This document shows, one piece after another, positions 26,331 to 35,726 of a stretch of 64,000 nt of DNA; position 1 is the first letter of the stretch, and every line of letters starts with the position of its first letter. The translations under genes were made by a program, and so were the position numbers. The notes under the pieces were generated by a model that saw nothing but the letters and a program-made list of their open reading frames with translations, ran no database searches and was not told where the DNA came from. The stretch is taken from positions 402,970-466,969 of the forward strand of contig CAJUSW010000001.1 of the NCBI GenBank assembly GCA_910589485.1, in the 5' to 3' direction. This stretch comes from an uncultured Duncaniella sp. (lineage in GTDB: Bacteria; Bacteroidota; Bacteroidia; Bacteroidales; Muribaculaceae).

Positions 26331-28196
26331 ATGGCCAAGAAATCCATCCGTCCCATACCCCTCGAACTCCTCGCTCCCGCAAAAAATGCCGACACAGCCA
26401 TAAGCGCCATCCTATCGGGTGCCGATGCCGTGTATATGGGAGCCCCGAGCCACGGGGCACGCAAGGATGCGGCCAACAGTATCGACGACATACGCAGGGT
26501 GATAGAAGTGGCCCATCCATTCAACGCCAAGGTGTATGCCACGGTCAATACCATAGTGTATGACGATGAGATCCGCGATGTTGAACGCCTCATCTCATCA
26601 CTGTACACTGCCGGAGTGGACGCGCTGATAGTCCAGGACATGGGGATCCTGCGCATGGATATCCCTCCAATCGAACTCCATGCCAGCACTCAATGCGATA
26701 TACGCGACGCGGCTAAAGCACGCTTTCTCGCCGAGGCCGGATTCTCACGGCTCGTACTTGCACGCGAACTCTCGCTCGACGAGATCAACGAGATACATTC
26801 GGCACTCCCCGATATGCCCCTCGAGGCATTCATCCACGGGGCATTATGCGTGAGCTACAGTGGCGACTGCCGTGCAAGCTGCATGACGGGAGGGCGCAGT
26901 GCCAACCGTGGCGAATGTGCCCAGATATGCCGTCTGCCTTACACACTATCCGATGCGCGCGGACGCACGCTCGTGGAGTCGAAGCATCTGCTATCGCTCC
27001 GCGACCTCAACCGCTCCGATTCTATCCAGGCCATGGCCGATGCCGGCGTCACCTCATTCAAGATCGAGGGACGACTCAAGGAGGAAGGGTATGTGAAAAA
27101 CACCGTGGCATGGTATTCCCGTATCCTCGACCGCGTGGTGGAGCAGAGCGGAGACCGATATGTGCGCCAGTCGTTCGGCAAGTCAAAACCCGGATTCAAC
27201 CCATCACCCGACAAATCGTTCAACCGAGGCTTCACCACCTATTTCCTGTCAGGACATGCGCCGGTCAAGGGGCTGGCATCGCTCGACACCCCCAAAGCTA
27301 CCGGTCTGCCCGTGGGCAAGGTCACTCGTTGTGACTCCCGTATAATCACAGCCTCGCTCACAGCACAGCTTGCCAACGGCGACGGCCTAGGATATTTCGA
27401 TACCGACGGACAATTCCGAGGATTCCGCCTCAACCGTGCCGACGGCAACAAGCTCTATCCGGCTACTCCGCAGAACATAAAGCCGGGCACCACTCTCTAC
27501 CGCAACCGCGACAAGGAGTGGGACGATGCCATATCATCGGCCAAGGCGACACGCACAATGACGGTGGACATGAACCTGAGGCTCATCGGGGGCGACACCG
27601 TGGCTATCGAACTCACCGACGAGGCCGGATGCTCGGCAACGGCCACAATGCGCATCGAGGGGATAAGCACTGCTGTAACTCCACAGGAATCACCCCGCCG
27701 ACAGATTCTCAACAAACTTGGAGGCACAATATTCCGTGCCGGCAACATCGTGGATCTCGCCGGTCAATACTTCATACCTGCCTCACGGCTCACGGCCCTG
27801 AGGCGTGAAGGGATCGAGCTGTTATTGCGCGCCCACGCCATGACCTACCGCTACGGTTACAGACTGCCCGAGAATCGTGAGGCGCGATTCATATCCGACA
27901 CAGCTACCATACATGACAACGTGGCCAATCAGCTGGCTGAACAGTTCTACCGCGACCACGGCGTGACCTCCTTCACCCCCGCAGTGGAGGTGAAACGGCC
28001 ATCCGATGCCGAAACCATGGTGATGACCACCCGCTATTGCCTGAGGCGCGAGCTGGGGCGTTGCCTCCTCACCCCTAAGGGCAAAGAATGGCCCGATGGC
28101 CCGATGTATATCACCAACGGGAACGTGAGATTGAGAGTGGAGTTTGACTGCGAGCGGTGTGGAATGAACCTATTCACCGACAACAGCGGTCACTGA
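26331..28196 (+). CDS. Peptidase U32 family protein, RlhA-like (23S rRNA C2501 hydroxylation candidate)
   Basis: The 621-residue protein has an N-terminal U32 TIM-barrel-like domain (LELLAPAKNADTAISAILSGADAVYMG) with the family Cys cluster (DCRASCMTGGRSANRGECAQICRLPY split over residues 180-205) and a C-terminal DUF3656-type domain, ending in CERCGMNL. U32 plus DUF3656 is the architecture of E. coli RlhA (YdcP), which hydroxylates 23S rRNA C2501 with prephenate-dependent chemistry, so RNA modification is likelier than proteolysis. The last 7 bp overlap the convergent solute-binding protein gene. A promoter box lies inside the inverted repeat at 26224-26300. Confidence 0.85.
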   Translation: MAKKSIRPIPLELLAPAKNADTAISAILSGADAVYMGAPSHGARKDAANSIDDIRRVIEVAHPFNAKVYATVNTIVYDDEIRDVERLISSLYTAGVDALIVQDMGILRMDIPPIELHASTQCDIRDAAKARFLAEAGFSRLVLARELSLDEINEIHSALPDMPLEAFIHGALCVSYSGDCRASCMTGGRSANRGECAQICRLPYTLSDARGRTLVESKHLLSLRDLNRSDSIQAMADAGVTSFKIEGRLKEEGYVKNTVAWYSRILDRVVEQSGDRYVRQSFGKSKPGFNPSPDKSFNRGFTTYFLSGHAPVKGLASLDTPKATGLPVGKVTRCDSRIITASLTAQLANGDGLGYFDTDGQFRGFRLNRADGNKLYPATPQNIKPGTTLYRNRDKEWDDAISSAKATRTMTVDMNLRLIGGDTVAIELTDEAGCSATATMRIEGISTAVTPQESPRRQILNKLGGTIFRAGNIVDLAGQYFIPASRLTALRREGIELLLRAHAMTYRYGYRLPENREARFISDTATIHDNVANQLAEQFYRDHGVTSFTPAVEVKRPSDAETMVMTTRYCLRRELGRCLLTPKGKEWPDGPMYITNGNVRLRVEFDCERCGMNLFTDNSGH

Positions 28197-29008
28197 CAAT
28201 CCATCCACTTGCCAAGTATCGACTCATATTGAGGAGTGAGCTTGAAGCGCTCTATCTGAGAGTCGATGGTGTCGGCCAGCGCAACGCTGTCCTTATTCAT
28301 TATCCACGATTGGAACTGATTGAATGAGATGCCGGTGGATATATACACGTCAGGGAACTCCTTCTGCAACCTGTGGGCCACCTCCTCGTTGACCACTGCC
28401 CGCGGAATATCACCGGCAGCCACGAGCATTATCAGCTGCTCGGCCGAATACTGGTGGGAATCATGAATGATGATGCTGTCGCCGATCTCGCGCGACAGAT
28501 TCTCGACCCTCTCGGCGGCAGGCGATCCGGCCACAACCCACACCCGTTTTCCGGCCAGCTCAAGCGGCGACTTCATCACGGTGTCACGGCTCACGAGCAC
28601 CATACGGTCGGTATATACCGGTACACTGAACCTGAACCGCTCGCGCAACGATGCTGTGACGGGAATGTCGGCTATGACTATATCATAGACACCGTGGCTC
28701 AACCGGTCGAGCGTCTCGCTCACTGATGATACCGGATAGTACTTCACCTTGTCGCCATACATTGCCGACATCTCCCTGAGTAATTCGTAATTGAATCCAC
28801 CGAGCGTGTCGCCATATCTGTACATCGACATTGGCGAATATGCTATGGCCACATTTATAGTATCGTCATGGCCCCGGCGGTACTCGTATCCTGCATGGTC
28901 ATATCCGGCCTTGATATGACGGATAGTGATTATCGATCCAAGCGCGAGTATGGCAAGTGCTATCACCAAAACCCGCCTGGGCGTAAAAAATCCTGAATGA
29001 TTGCTCAT
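28190..29008 (-). CDS. Membrane-anchored family 3 solute-binding protein
   Basis: The 272-residue protein has an N-terminal hydrophobic helix (about 12-30) with no lipobox, so it is probably tethered in the inner membrane, followed by a periplasmic SBP_bac_3-type domain (GGFNYELLREM, VYDIVIADIPVTASLRERFRFS, RMVLVSRD). Such domains bind amino acids or similar small ligands. No ABC permease or ATPase genes adjoin it, so it may serve as a sensor or work with a transporter encoded elsewhere; lytic-transglycosylase (MltF)-type fusions are a relative, but no such domain is present. Confidence 0.75.
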   Translation of the reverse strand: MSNHSGFFTPRRVLVIALAILALGSIITIRHIKAGYDHAGYEYRRGHDDTINVAIAYSPMSMYRYGDTLGGFNYELLREMSAMYGDKVKYYPVSSVSETLDRLSHGVYDIVIADIPVTASLRERFRFSVPVYTDRMVLVSRDTVMKSPLELAGKRVWVVAGSPAAERVENLSREIGDSIIIHDSHQYSAEQLIMLVAAGDIPRAVVNEEVAHRLQKEFPDVYISTGISFNQFQSWIMNKDSVALADTIDSQIERFKLTPQYESILGKWMDCQ

Positions 29009-29084
29009 GCGTATATAATTTTATAGCGGGCCATCCTTAAGCCGGATGGTCCACTATAATATAACGCCGGTAAGCACCGAATGG

Positions 29085-31067
29085 TTAGTTAAGGAAGTTC
29101 ACCGATACACCCATCAGGAATCTGCGCGGATTGAGGGGATAGTGAGGTATCGAGAAATAATTGTCGCCACCGAGCTTTCCCTGGTTGACATGGGAGAACA
29201 GCACGAAGAAACGTGCCCTCGACAGCTGCATGTTCAGATAAGCGTTCATCATGGGATAGTTGCCACACTTTATCTGATTCTGATTGTAGAACGTCATGGT
29301 CGACGGCTGATAGGAGGGTGCGTAGTAGGAGGTGTAATAATCCATGTCCACGCCCATCTGCACGTCAAGCACCTTGGCTATCTTGAACTGGAGATACAGG
29401 TTGGAATAGATGGCAAGCTGGGGCAACGGCAACACAGCTTCATTGGATGATTTCTGGTATATCACCGTGTTGCGCCAGTTCAGAGCCCTGAAACGGAAAT
29501 CCTGTTGCAGGCGTGCGCTCAGCACCTGCACGCTACCTCCGGCCTGGACGGGCAGACATTCCTCATTGAAGTATATCATGTTCTGCACATTCTCCACACC
29601 CACATTTATGCGCGTCTTGGTGTGGGGCACGTCAAGGATGCCTCCAAACCTCAGCCGGCGGGTCTTGCCGAAATCGTTGTGCCATATGAAGTGGTTGGAC
29701 ACGAAATTATTCATCAGATACGGGGCCGTGGTGTTGCTGAAATGGCCGTATCCGGTGATGCTCACTGTATCGCCGAGCAGTTTGATATGAGTCGACACGT
29801 TTCCGTCGGCCTTGATCTCACCTGCGGCCGGGCCGGCTATGCCGAGCTGCACGGTTCCTTCATAGTTCAGCAACGTTCCCTTGGTCTTGGTGAGTTGTGC
29901 GCCCACATATATCAGGTTCTCCGATGCCTTTCCTGCCAGCCGTTCCTCAAATGGATAGGGGGTCAGCCCCTCGGGCCTGTCAGGTCCCGACAAGGGTATG
30001 GTATCGGCAGTTTGGGTGTATTTCCTCAGCTCATGAGTGATGAAAGCCGATAGGCCGGCCTTGGCATACTTATTGAAGCCCTCGAGCAGAGCCACACCGA
30101 GGGTGTTGCGTATCGAGGAGTACTGGGTGCTCTCCTCGGTCCAGTCAGCCGAGATATAATGGTTGGCCCAGAATTTCTCATCACTCGAATTAGTGTTGTA
30201 GAACTTGTGACGGTCCTGGCTGTACGACATAGTCCATATGAAACTCGACACCGGAACATATTCCCTGGCTATGATCGAGTCCTCATACACCGAGTCGTAG
30301 GTCTCCTTCCAGAATCCCACCTTATAGCGGTGGTTCATATACAGCTGCTTACCCGCAAGGCGGTTTCGCGAAGCCGAGAGGTTGGTGGGGATATTCTTGG
30401 GATTGATCTTCGACATACCGCCCTGTATCTCGGCCGGGTCGAGGATGTAGAGATCATCGGTAATACCGCCGTTCTCCTGGTTGAGAGCATTGTAGGAATT
30501 GAAATATCCCTGAAACTCATACCGGTCGCCCATATAGGATCCGAACAGATTCCATGTGAACGATTTTGCCGCCTGATTACTGTAGGAACCCTTGGAATAG
30601 GGGTAATCGATCTTCAATCCCACCTGTCCCTTGGGGCTGAAATTGCCCGAGAAAAGAAATTTGAAATAATCCTGAGCAATCTCGCGTCCGCCACCGGTGT
30701 TATAGCTCACGAGCGACATGGGGATACGGGTGTTGTAGAACTTCTGGTCCTTTTCCGACGGTAGCCAGTAACGCTTGGCGTCCTTAAGGAAAAACGGGCT
30801 GATAGGCTCCTGATCCATGTAGATCATGTTCTTTCCGGCCGAAGCCTGGTTGCCGGTGGTGGCAAATGCCGGAGATATGGCCGACGGGATGGCCGAACGG
30901 TAATAGTTGTACAGCATCGTGTCGATAGTGGCCGGAGTGTGCAGTCCCAACGGCTGCAGTATCCCCCATGCATAGCTGGGAGCCACTTCCGGATCTTCGG
31001 CACGGGCATTGCTCATGCTCAGGAGCGTGAGTATAATTACGATAAATATCGGAAGTCTCAGTTTCAT
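29085..31067 (-). CDS. Putative porin (Porin_10-like outer-membrane beta-barrel)
   Basis: The 660-residue product (ATG at 31067, immediately before MKLRLPIFIVI) has a signal peptide ending NARA and a body rich in alternating aromatic/polar beta strands, ending in Asn after a VSVNFL strand. The early segment with FFLKDAKRYWLPSEKDQKFYNTR and later GGGREIAQDYFKFLFSGNF matches the large putative porin family of Bacteroidetes. The protein probably forms an outer-membrane pore; the substrate is unknown. Promoter at 31208-31238 gives a leader of about 135 nt. Confidence 0.82.
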   Translation of the reverse strand: MKLRLPIFIVIILTLLSMSNARAEDPEVAPSYAWGILQPLGLHTPATIDTMLYNYYRSAIPSAISPAFATTGNQASAGKNMIYMDQEPISPFFLKDAKRYWLPSEKDQKFYNTRIPMSLVSYNTGGGREIAQDYFKFLFSGNFSPKGQVGLKIDYPYSKGSYSNQAAKSFTWNLFGSYMGDRYEFQGYFNSYNALNQENGGITDDLYILDPAEIQGGMSKINPKNIPTNLSASRNRLAGKQLYMNHRYKVGFWKETYDSVYEDSIIAREYVPVSSFIWTMSYSQDRHKFYNTNSSDEKFWANHYISADWTEESTQYSSIRNTLGVALLEGFNKYAKAGLSAFITHELRKYTQTADTIPLSGPDRPEGLTPYPFEERLAGKASENLIYVGAQLTKTKGTLLNYEGTVQLGIAGPAAGEIKADGNVSTHIKLLGDTVSITGYGHFSNTTAPYLMNNFVSNHFIWHNDFGKTRRLRFGGILDVPHTKTRINVGVENVQNMIYFNEECLPVQAGGSVQVLSARLQQDFRFRALNWRNTVIYQKSSNEAVLPLPQLAIYSNLYLQFKIAKVLDVQMGVDMDYYTSYYAPSYQPSTMTFYNQNQIKCGNYPMMNAYLNMQLSRARFFVLFSHVNQGKLGGDNYFSIPHYPLNPRRFLMGVSVNFLN

Positions 31068-31423
31068 GGGTACAAATTTAGCACAATTAACCCATAACTC
31101 CATGTATTATGCACAATTTTAGAGGCAGAATATGGCACAAAAAAAATTATCCGTCATCCCGACGAATAATCTTCTTACCTTAAATCTAATACCATGAAAA
31201 ACTGATGCAAAGTTAGGGAGAGTTTCGCTAATAGCAAATTTTTATGCTAAAAAACACGCGTTGATTAACATTATTTAAACTTATGGCGATTATTACTTAA
31301 AATTTCATCACTAAAATTTAGGATATTTGCTAAAAATGCCTTACATTTGCAAAAAAATTACAATCGAGTGAATTCTCATTTCCAATAGGGAAAAGCACAT
31401 CACCTCCTTCTCACTTCTTCACA
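31068..31423. promoter_or_regulatory. Divergent promoter region between porin and znuA
   Basis: This 356-bp AT-rich gap has no gene. It holds the leftward porin promoter (31208-31238) and a rightward -7 box TACATTTG (31342-31349) about 75 bp before znuA. No Zur-type dyad was recognised by eye. Confidence 0.6.
31208..31238 (-). promoter_or_regulatory. Promoter of the putative porin gene
   Basis: On the minus strand TTTG (31235-31238), an exact 19-bp spacer and TAACTTTG (31208-31215) form a perfect Bacteroidetes consensus. Confidence 0.75.
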
Positions 31424-32323
31424 ATGAAATCATTCAATTACATATCCATCCTATTTATCACCGTAATAACCTGTGCGTGGATAGCCACCGGATGTGCCGG
31501 CGGGCCAACCGAGCAGAGGATAGTGACCGTGAGCATCGAGCCGCAACGGTATCTGCTTGAGCAGATCACCGGCGACAAGGTGCAGGTGAGGAGCCTCCTC
31601 ACCGAAGGGGCCAACCCCGAGACCTACGATCCGTCGGTGACCCACATGTTCAATCTCGGAAAATCGATAGGTTATCTGAGAATGGGCAACATAGGTTTCG
31701 AGGCCGCGATCATCGACAAGATCAGCGAGGGCAACCCCAATCTGCGTATCTTCGACACATCGGCAGGAATAGTGCCCATCCTCGGCACCCACTCCCATGG
31801 CGACCATCATCACCACGACGTGATAGATCCCCACACTTGGACTTCGGTAAAGAATGCCAAGATCATCGCCCACAACATGCTTGAGGCCATGGAGAAGATC
31901 GACCCGTCCAACAAGCAGTATTACCGCCGCAACTACGAGACATTCTCGGCACGTCTCGATTCCATCGACAATGCCATCACCACACGTCTCGCCCCATGTC
32001 GCGGACATTCATTCATGGTGTGGCATCCGTCGCTCAGCTACTTTGCCCGCGACTACGGACTCAACCAGGTGGTGGTAGGCAACGCCGAGCATAAGGAAAA
32101 TTCCATCACCGACCTCCGCTCATCCATTGACCGTGCCCGTCGCGAAGGCGCTTCGATATTCTTTTTCCAGAAGGATTTCGACAGCCGGCAGGTTTCGGCC
32201 ATCAATTCCGAGCTTGAGGCCCATGAGGTGAACATCAATCCCCTCTCCTATCGTTGGGAGGAGGAGCTCCTGAAGATCGCCGACGCTATAGCCGAAGCTC
32301 CCGCCGTAAAACCTACGGTATAA
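31424..32323 (+). CDS. znuA: Zinc ABC transporter substrate-binding lipoprotein (ZnuA-like)
   Basis: The 299-residue product has a lipoprotein signal (lipobox IATGC, Cys at about 24) and the cluster A-I metal-binding fold: EPQRYLLEQITGD, the His-rich loop HSHGDHHHHD (about residues 126-135) characteristic of zinc rather than manganese binding, DPHTW, the HPSLSYFARDYGL segment with a metal His, and EHKENS. It captures Zn2+ in the periplasm. The ATPase gene follows 39 bp downstream; no permease gene adjoins. Confidence 0.9.
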   Translation: MKSFNYISILFITVITCAWIATGCAGGPTEQRIVTVSIEPQRYLLEQITGDKVQVRSLLTEGANPETYDPSVTHMFNLGKSIGYLRMGNIGFEAAIIDKISEGNPNLRIFDTSAGIVPILGTHSHGDHHHHDVIDPHTWTSVKNAKIIAHNMLEAMEKIDPSNKQYYRRNYETFSARLDSIDNAITTRLAPCRGHSFMVWHPSLSYFARDYGLNQVVVGNAEHKENSITDLRSSIDRARREGASIFFFQKDFDSRQVSAINSELEAHEVNINPLSYRWEEELLKIADAIAEAPAVKPTV

Positions 32324-32362
32324 GCATGGGATGCGAATGTGTGTCTAAAAATAAATAAGGTA

Positions 32363-33058
32363 ATGCCCGAAACTCATCCCGACACCATAATATCATTGCG
32401 TGGCGTGACCCAGCGATGGGATCAACGCACAGTGCTGCAAGGAGTGGACCTCGACATAAACCGGGGAGACTTCATAGCCATAACAGGACCAAACGGTGGC
32501 GGAAAAACCACCCTCCTGCGCATTATCCTAAAGCTGCTGAAACCCACGGCCGGCACCGTGACCTATCTGCACGAGGGCAACCCGGTGAAGAAACTGTCCA
32601 TAGGTTACCTACCCCAAAAAAACATGATCGACTCGCGCTTCCCCATCACCGTGAGCGAAGTCGTGGCCTCGGGACTCATAGGCGGTAACACCCCCAAGGA
32701 GGAGACCGCCATGCTCACCGACGAGACCATACGCCTTGTGGGACTCGAAGCACATTCCGACAAAAGCATCGGCTCCCTGTCGGGCGGACAGCTACAGCGG
32801 GCACTTTTGGGTAGAGCCATAATATCAAGACCCGGACTGCTCGTGCTCGATGAGCCGTTGAGCTACGTCGACAAGCGTTTCGAGCACTCGATCTACGACC
32901 TCGTAGCCGAATTATCCAAAACCACCACACTGCTGCTCGTTTCCCACGAGATGTCCACAATAGCAGGCATGGCCAACCGTCATCTGATAGTCGACCATGC
33001 CATACATGAGTGTCATTCGCCCCACCACTACGTCCACTACGATTGTGACGAGTGTTGA
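32363..33058 (+). CDS. znuC: Zinc ABC transporter ATP-binding protein (ZnuC-like)
   Basis: The 231-residue ABC ATPase shows Walker A GPNGGGKTT (about residues 37-45), Q-loop PQKN, signature LSGGQLQRALLGRA, Walker B LLVLDEPLS and switch His (VSHEM). Its position after znuA and a His/Cys-rich C-terminus (HECHSPHHYVHYDCDEC) point to zinc import. ATG at 32363 is preferred over a GTG eight codons upstream. The membrane permease (ZnuB) is not adjacent: the next gene is a convergent porin. Confidence 0.9.
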   Translation: MPETHPDTIISLRGVTQRWDQRTVLQGVDLDINRGDFIAITGPNGGGKTTLLRIILKLLKPTAGTVTYLHEGNPVKKLSIGYLPQKNMIDSRFPITVSEVVASGLIGGNTPKEETAMLTDETIRLVGLEAHSDKSIGSLSGGQLQRALLGRAIISRPGLLVLDEPLSYVDKRFEHSIYDLVAELSKTTTLLLVSHEMSTIAGMANRHLIVDHAIHECHSPHHYVHYDCDEC

Positions 33059-33111
33059 ACCGGGGGAATTATACCTCTTTTATTTCTATTTCTTCTATTA
33101 TATATTTCGTT

Positions 33112-34431
33112 TTAGAACGAGAACTGGCACATCGCGCCTATGCGTCGCGCCCAGGCATGTGAGCCGTCACAGTTCTCACGCTTGCCGAAATTAGCCTCGG
33201 CACCTACGCTTATGCGGGGTGTCACATAATAGAACACATTGGCTGCTCCATACATGCCATATTTGTACCCGTCGGCCGGACGTTCACCCGAAGTCATGTT
33301 TCTGGCCTGACCGAATGTCACGGAGGCCATCACTTTGTGAGAGAAATTATAGCTCATGCCAAGGAAATAGCTCCAGCTCGGCACAGTGCGCAGGCGTCCG
33401 GGAGCATCCAGATTCTGAATCAGGTCATATTCTCCCATCAGGAAATCGCCACCCACATTGGAGTACGACCTACCGATGTTGCCTATAGCATACAACGTAA
33501 GGGGCTTCACGGGATTAGCCACCGTCGACAGCTGCAATCCATATCCCACGGGGGTGTGATTGGTGCCGTTGATCAGATCGCGGTAAGGCAGGAAACGGGT
33601 TATTGCGGCGAGGCGCACATGCTGATTGTCGGCCCACTGATACTGCACCATGGCGGCGAGGTTGGGCAACGTGGTCGAACGCGCGGCCACAGTGGTCCCG
33701 TCACCGGGAAGCGACATTTCGGGTGTCTCCACCGAGGCAGCCACCGTTATGCCCGACCTCTTGAACGTGTGCATCCATCTCACAAGCAGAGCCGAGAAAT
33801 CCATGCTCATCGTCGAGCCGTTGGCATCAACAGTGGGAGCGATGGCCGATCCGTCCGAGAATGTCGAGGTGGTGTAGCCCACGGTCCAGTCGTTCACGGT
33901 AGCGTAAGCCTTCGAGAGTTTGAAGTCACGTCCCTGATAACCATTGAATTTGGCCTGGATATACAGCTGATAGGAACCTATCCTGCTGTTGCGACCCAAT
34001 ACCCGGAAAAACAGCGATGTCCCCGACGGAGTGGTACCTACATGGTTGCGGTTGAGAGGCGTATCACCCACCGGCACATTATAGGGGGTAAAGGCCGCAC
34101 CCGGCATCGAGTTGCCCGGATCGAAATACATGCGCATTCTCACCACGCCACCCACACCCATGGCCATATTGGCATCGTGGCTCATGAACATGAAATAGGG
34201 CGCGGCGGGATCCTGATAGTTACGGAACTGGTCAATATAGAAATTCTCAATGAGCGAGCGTATGGAATCATTGCCCGGTTTCTCAGTCTCCCCACCCCCC
34301 ATCATGATTATGTGATGATCGGAGATCAACGAGTCAAGAACTTCCTGACGTGAGGATGGCGTTGCCGCCGAAACGTTAAGGGCTGCAATGCCCAGCGAGA
34401 TAGCTAACGTCTGACGTAGGAGATGTTTCAT
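33112..34431 (-). CDS. Outer-membrane beta-barrel protein, DcaP-like porin
   Basis: The 439-residue product has a signal peptide ending VSAA and a beta-strand-rich body ending in Phe (CQFSF), the usual outer-membrane insertion signal. The N-terminal mature part (YFMFMSHDANMAMGVGGVVRMRMYFD) resembles DcaP-family trimeric porins, in which a helical N-terminal segment precedes the barrel. The substrate is not known. The assignment to DcaP is by resemblance; a generic porin is the alternative. It converges with znuC. Confidence 0.7.
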   Translation of the reverse strand: MKHLLRQTLAISLGIAALNVSAATPSSRQEVLDSLISDHHIIMMGGGETEKPGNDSIRSLIENFYIDQFRNYQDPAAPYFMFMSHDANMAMGVGGVVRMRMYFDPGNSMPGAAFTPYNVPVGDTPLNRNHVGTTPSGTSLFFRVLGRNSRIGSYQLYIQAKFNGYQGRDFKLSKAYATVNDWTVGYTTSTFSDGSAIAPTVDANGSTMSMDFSALLVRWMHTFKRSGITVAASVETPEMSLPGDGTTVAARSTTLPNLAAMVQYQWADNQHVRLAAITRFLPYRDLINGTNHTPVGYGLQLSTVANPVKPLTLYAIGNIGRSYSNVGGDFLMGEYDLIQNLDAPGRLRTVPSWSYFLGMSYNFSHKVMASVTFGQARNMTSGERPADGYKYGMYGAANVFYYVTPRISVGAEANFGKRENCDGSHAWARRIGAMCQFSF

Positions 34432-34469
34432 AATATCTTATATGTGTTTTGATGAATATTCTAATCGGA

Positions 34470-34489
34470 TACCTTTGCTAATACCTTTG
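34470..34489 (+). promoter_or_regulatory. Tandem -7 boxes upstream of the sigma-factor gene
   Basis: TACCTTTG occurs twice, at 34470-34477 and 34482-34489. The first has TTTG 18 bp upstream (34448-34451). They could give a primary-sigma transcript with a leader of more than 100 nt, alongside the ECF-type promoter at 34565-34591. Confidence 0.5.
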
Positions 34490-34564
34490 CATTTATTATG
34501 GTTTTATAACACTCTACAGTTAAAAAAGGTTGCACATTGTTTATAAAAAAACTCTCCCGGCCAT

Positions 34565-34591
34565 GTAACAATCGCCCATGTTTCACGTCTA
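34565..34591 (+). promoter_or_regulatory. ECF-sigma-type promoter, probable autoregulation site
   Basis: GTAAC (34565-34569), a 16-bp spacer and CGTCTA (34586-34591) match the usual AAC...CGTC pattern recognised by ECF sigma factors. It ends 9 bp before the ATG of the ECF gene at 34601, so the factor may drive its own operon from a very short leader. Confidence 0.5.
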
Positions 34592-34600
34592 TATAGTAGA

Positions 34601-35110
34601 ATGGACCGTAGAGAGTTTGAATCAATTGCCCCCGAACTTAGGGACAACATCGTCACTACAGTGAGACGGATCGTAGGCCCCGCCGATCCCGACCTCCCCG
34701 ACGATGTGGCCCAGGACACCCTTTTGCGTCTGTGGACTCTGCGCGATGAACTCGACTCCTACCGCAGCATCCACGCCCTCGCCATGGTGATGGCACGCAA
34801 CAGGGCCATCGACCTCCTGCGCTCCGGCCACCCCGACAGGCATCTCTCCCTCGAAGGGTACGACTCCCCCGATCCAGCCTACGATCCTCACCAAGCTCTC
34901 GAATACTCCGAGGCAGGCAACCGGCTCTCAGGTATCCTCGCCTCGCTTCCATCGGCCCAGCAAGCCCTCATAAAGATGAGGCATATCGACGGCATGGAGA
35001 TCGACGAGATAGCCTCGGTCACCGGATCATCCTCGGGCGCGATACGCACCATGCTCTCCCGTGCCCGAAACCACATAAAAGAACTCTTTCTTCAACAAAA
35101 TATGAACTGA
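34601..35110 (+). CDS. RNA polymerase ECF-type sigma factor
   Basis: The 169-residue protein has region 2 (residues 15-75, PDDVAQDTLLRLWTLRDEL, then a degenerate melting segment LAMVMARNRAIDLLRS) and region 4 (about 105-160) with the helix-turn-helix MEIDEIASVTGSSSGAIRTMLSRARN. It would redirect polymerase to a small regulon in response to a signal relayed by the downstream anti-sigma-like protein, whose gene starts 5 bp after its stop. An ECF-type promoter sits just upstream. Confidence 0.93.
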   Translation: MDRREFESIAPELRDNIVTTVRRIVGPADPDLPDDVAQDTLLRLWTLRDELDSYRSIHALAMVMARNRAIDLLRSGHPDRHLSLEGYDSPDPAYDPHQALEYSEAGNRLSGILASLPSAQQALIKMRHIDGMEIDEIASVTGSSSGAIRTMLSRARNHIKELFLQQNMN

Positions 35111-35114
35111 CCAC

Positions 35115-35696
35115 ATGAACCATCTCATCAACGACAATAACTATGCCGAGTGGGTCGACCGATTTCTCGATGCAGGCACCACTCTCGAGCAGGAGCGTGA
35201 GCTGTACATCTACTTCTCCCGGCCCGACCTCCCGCCCGAAGCAGAGAAGTACAGGCCCATGTTCTCATGGTACTCATCTCTCCCCGGCGCCGGCTCCACA
35301 TTAGCCGGCACTGACACGCGGGCCCCACGCCCATCCCGCATACGCATACTTCCCCTCAAGGCATGGCAATGGGCTTCAGTAGCGGCCATGATCGTGGTGC
35401 TGTTTGCCATCGGATTCAACATGCGATCATCAGCTGACCATGCCGAGAGCTATTACTCCGAAGGCTACATTCTGCGCGACGGCCAGCGCATCACCGACAT
35501 CGACATGGTGCTCTCAGAAATCGAGCGGGCAGAAATGGAGATGAACACCCGCCTCGCGGCATTCGGAGCAGGAGACGCCTCCGATGAGTTCGAAGCCTTC
35601 GACCGCCGTGCCGACGAGCTTATGACTGCCGCATTCGATATGAGCAACCCCGACGTGCGCGACCTGGTAACCACCACATCATTAAATTACTATTAA
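35115..35696 (+). CDS. Putative anti-sigma factor (single-pass membrane protein)
   Basis: The 193-residue protein has a cytoplasmic part of about 80 residues, one membrane helix (about 83-102, WASVAAMIVVLFAIGF) and an acidic periplasmic part. No zinc-binding HxxxCxxC motif is present. Its position immediately after the ECF sigma gene and its topology are those of anti-sigma factors in Bacteroidales sigma/anti-sigma pairs; the sequence itself gives no direct proof. Likely translationally linked to the sigma gene. Confidence 0.65.
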   Translation: MNHLINDNNYAEWVDRFLDAGTTLEQERELYIYFSRPDLPPEAEKYRPMFSWYSSLPGAGSTLAGTDTRAPRPSRIRILPLKAWQWASVAAMIVVLFAIGFNMRSSADHAESYYSEGYILRDGQRITDIDMVLSEIERAEMEMNTRLAAFGAGDASDEFEAFDRRADELMTAAFDMSNPDVRDLVTTTSLNYY

Positions 35697-35726
35697 ATAA
35701 CACTTGTAAATAACACTTGCTCCATC

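Noticed and set aside
31073..31080. TAAATTTG box abutting the porin start codon as a second leaderless promoter
   Set aside because: No TTTG lies at 19-20 bp, and a perfect promoter (31208-31238) exists further upstream.
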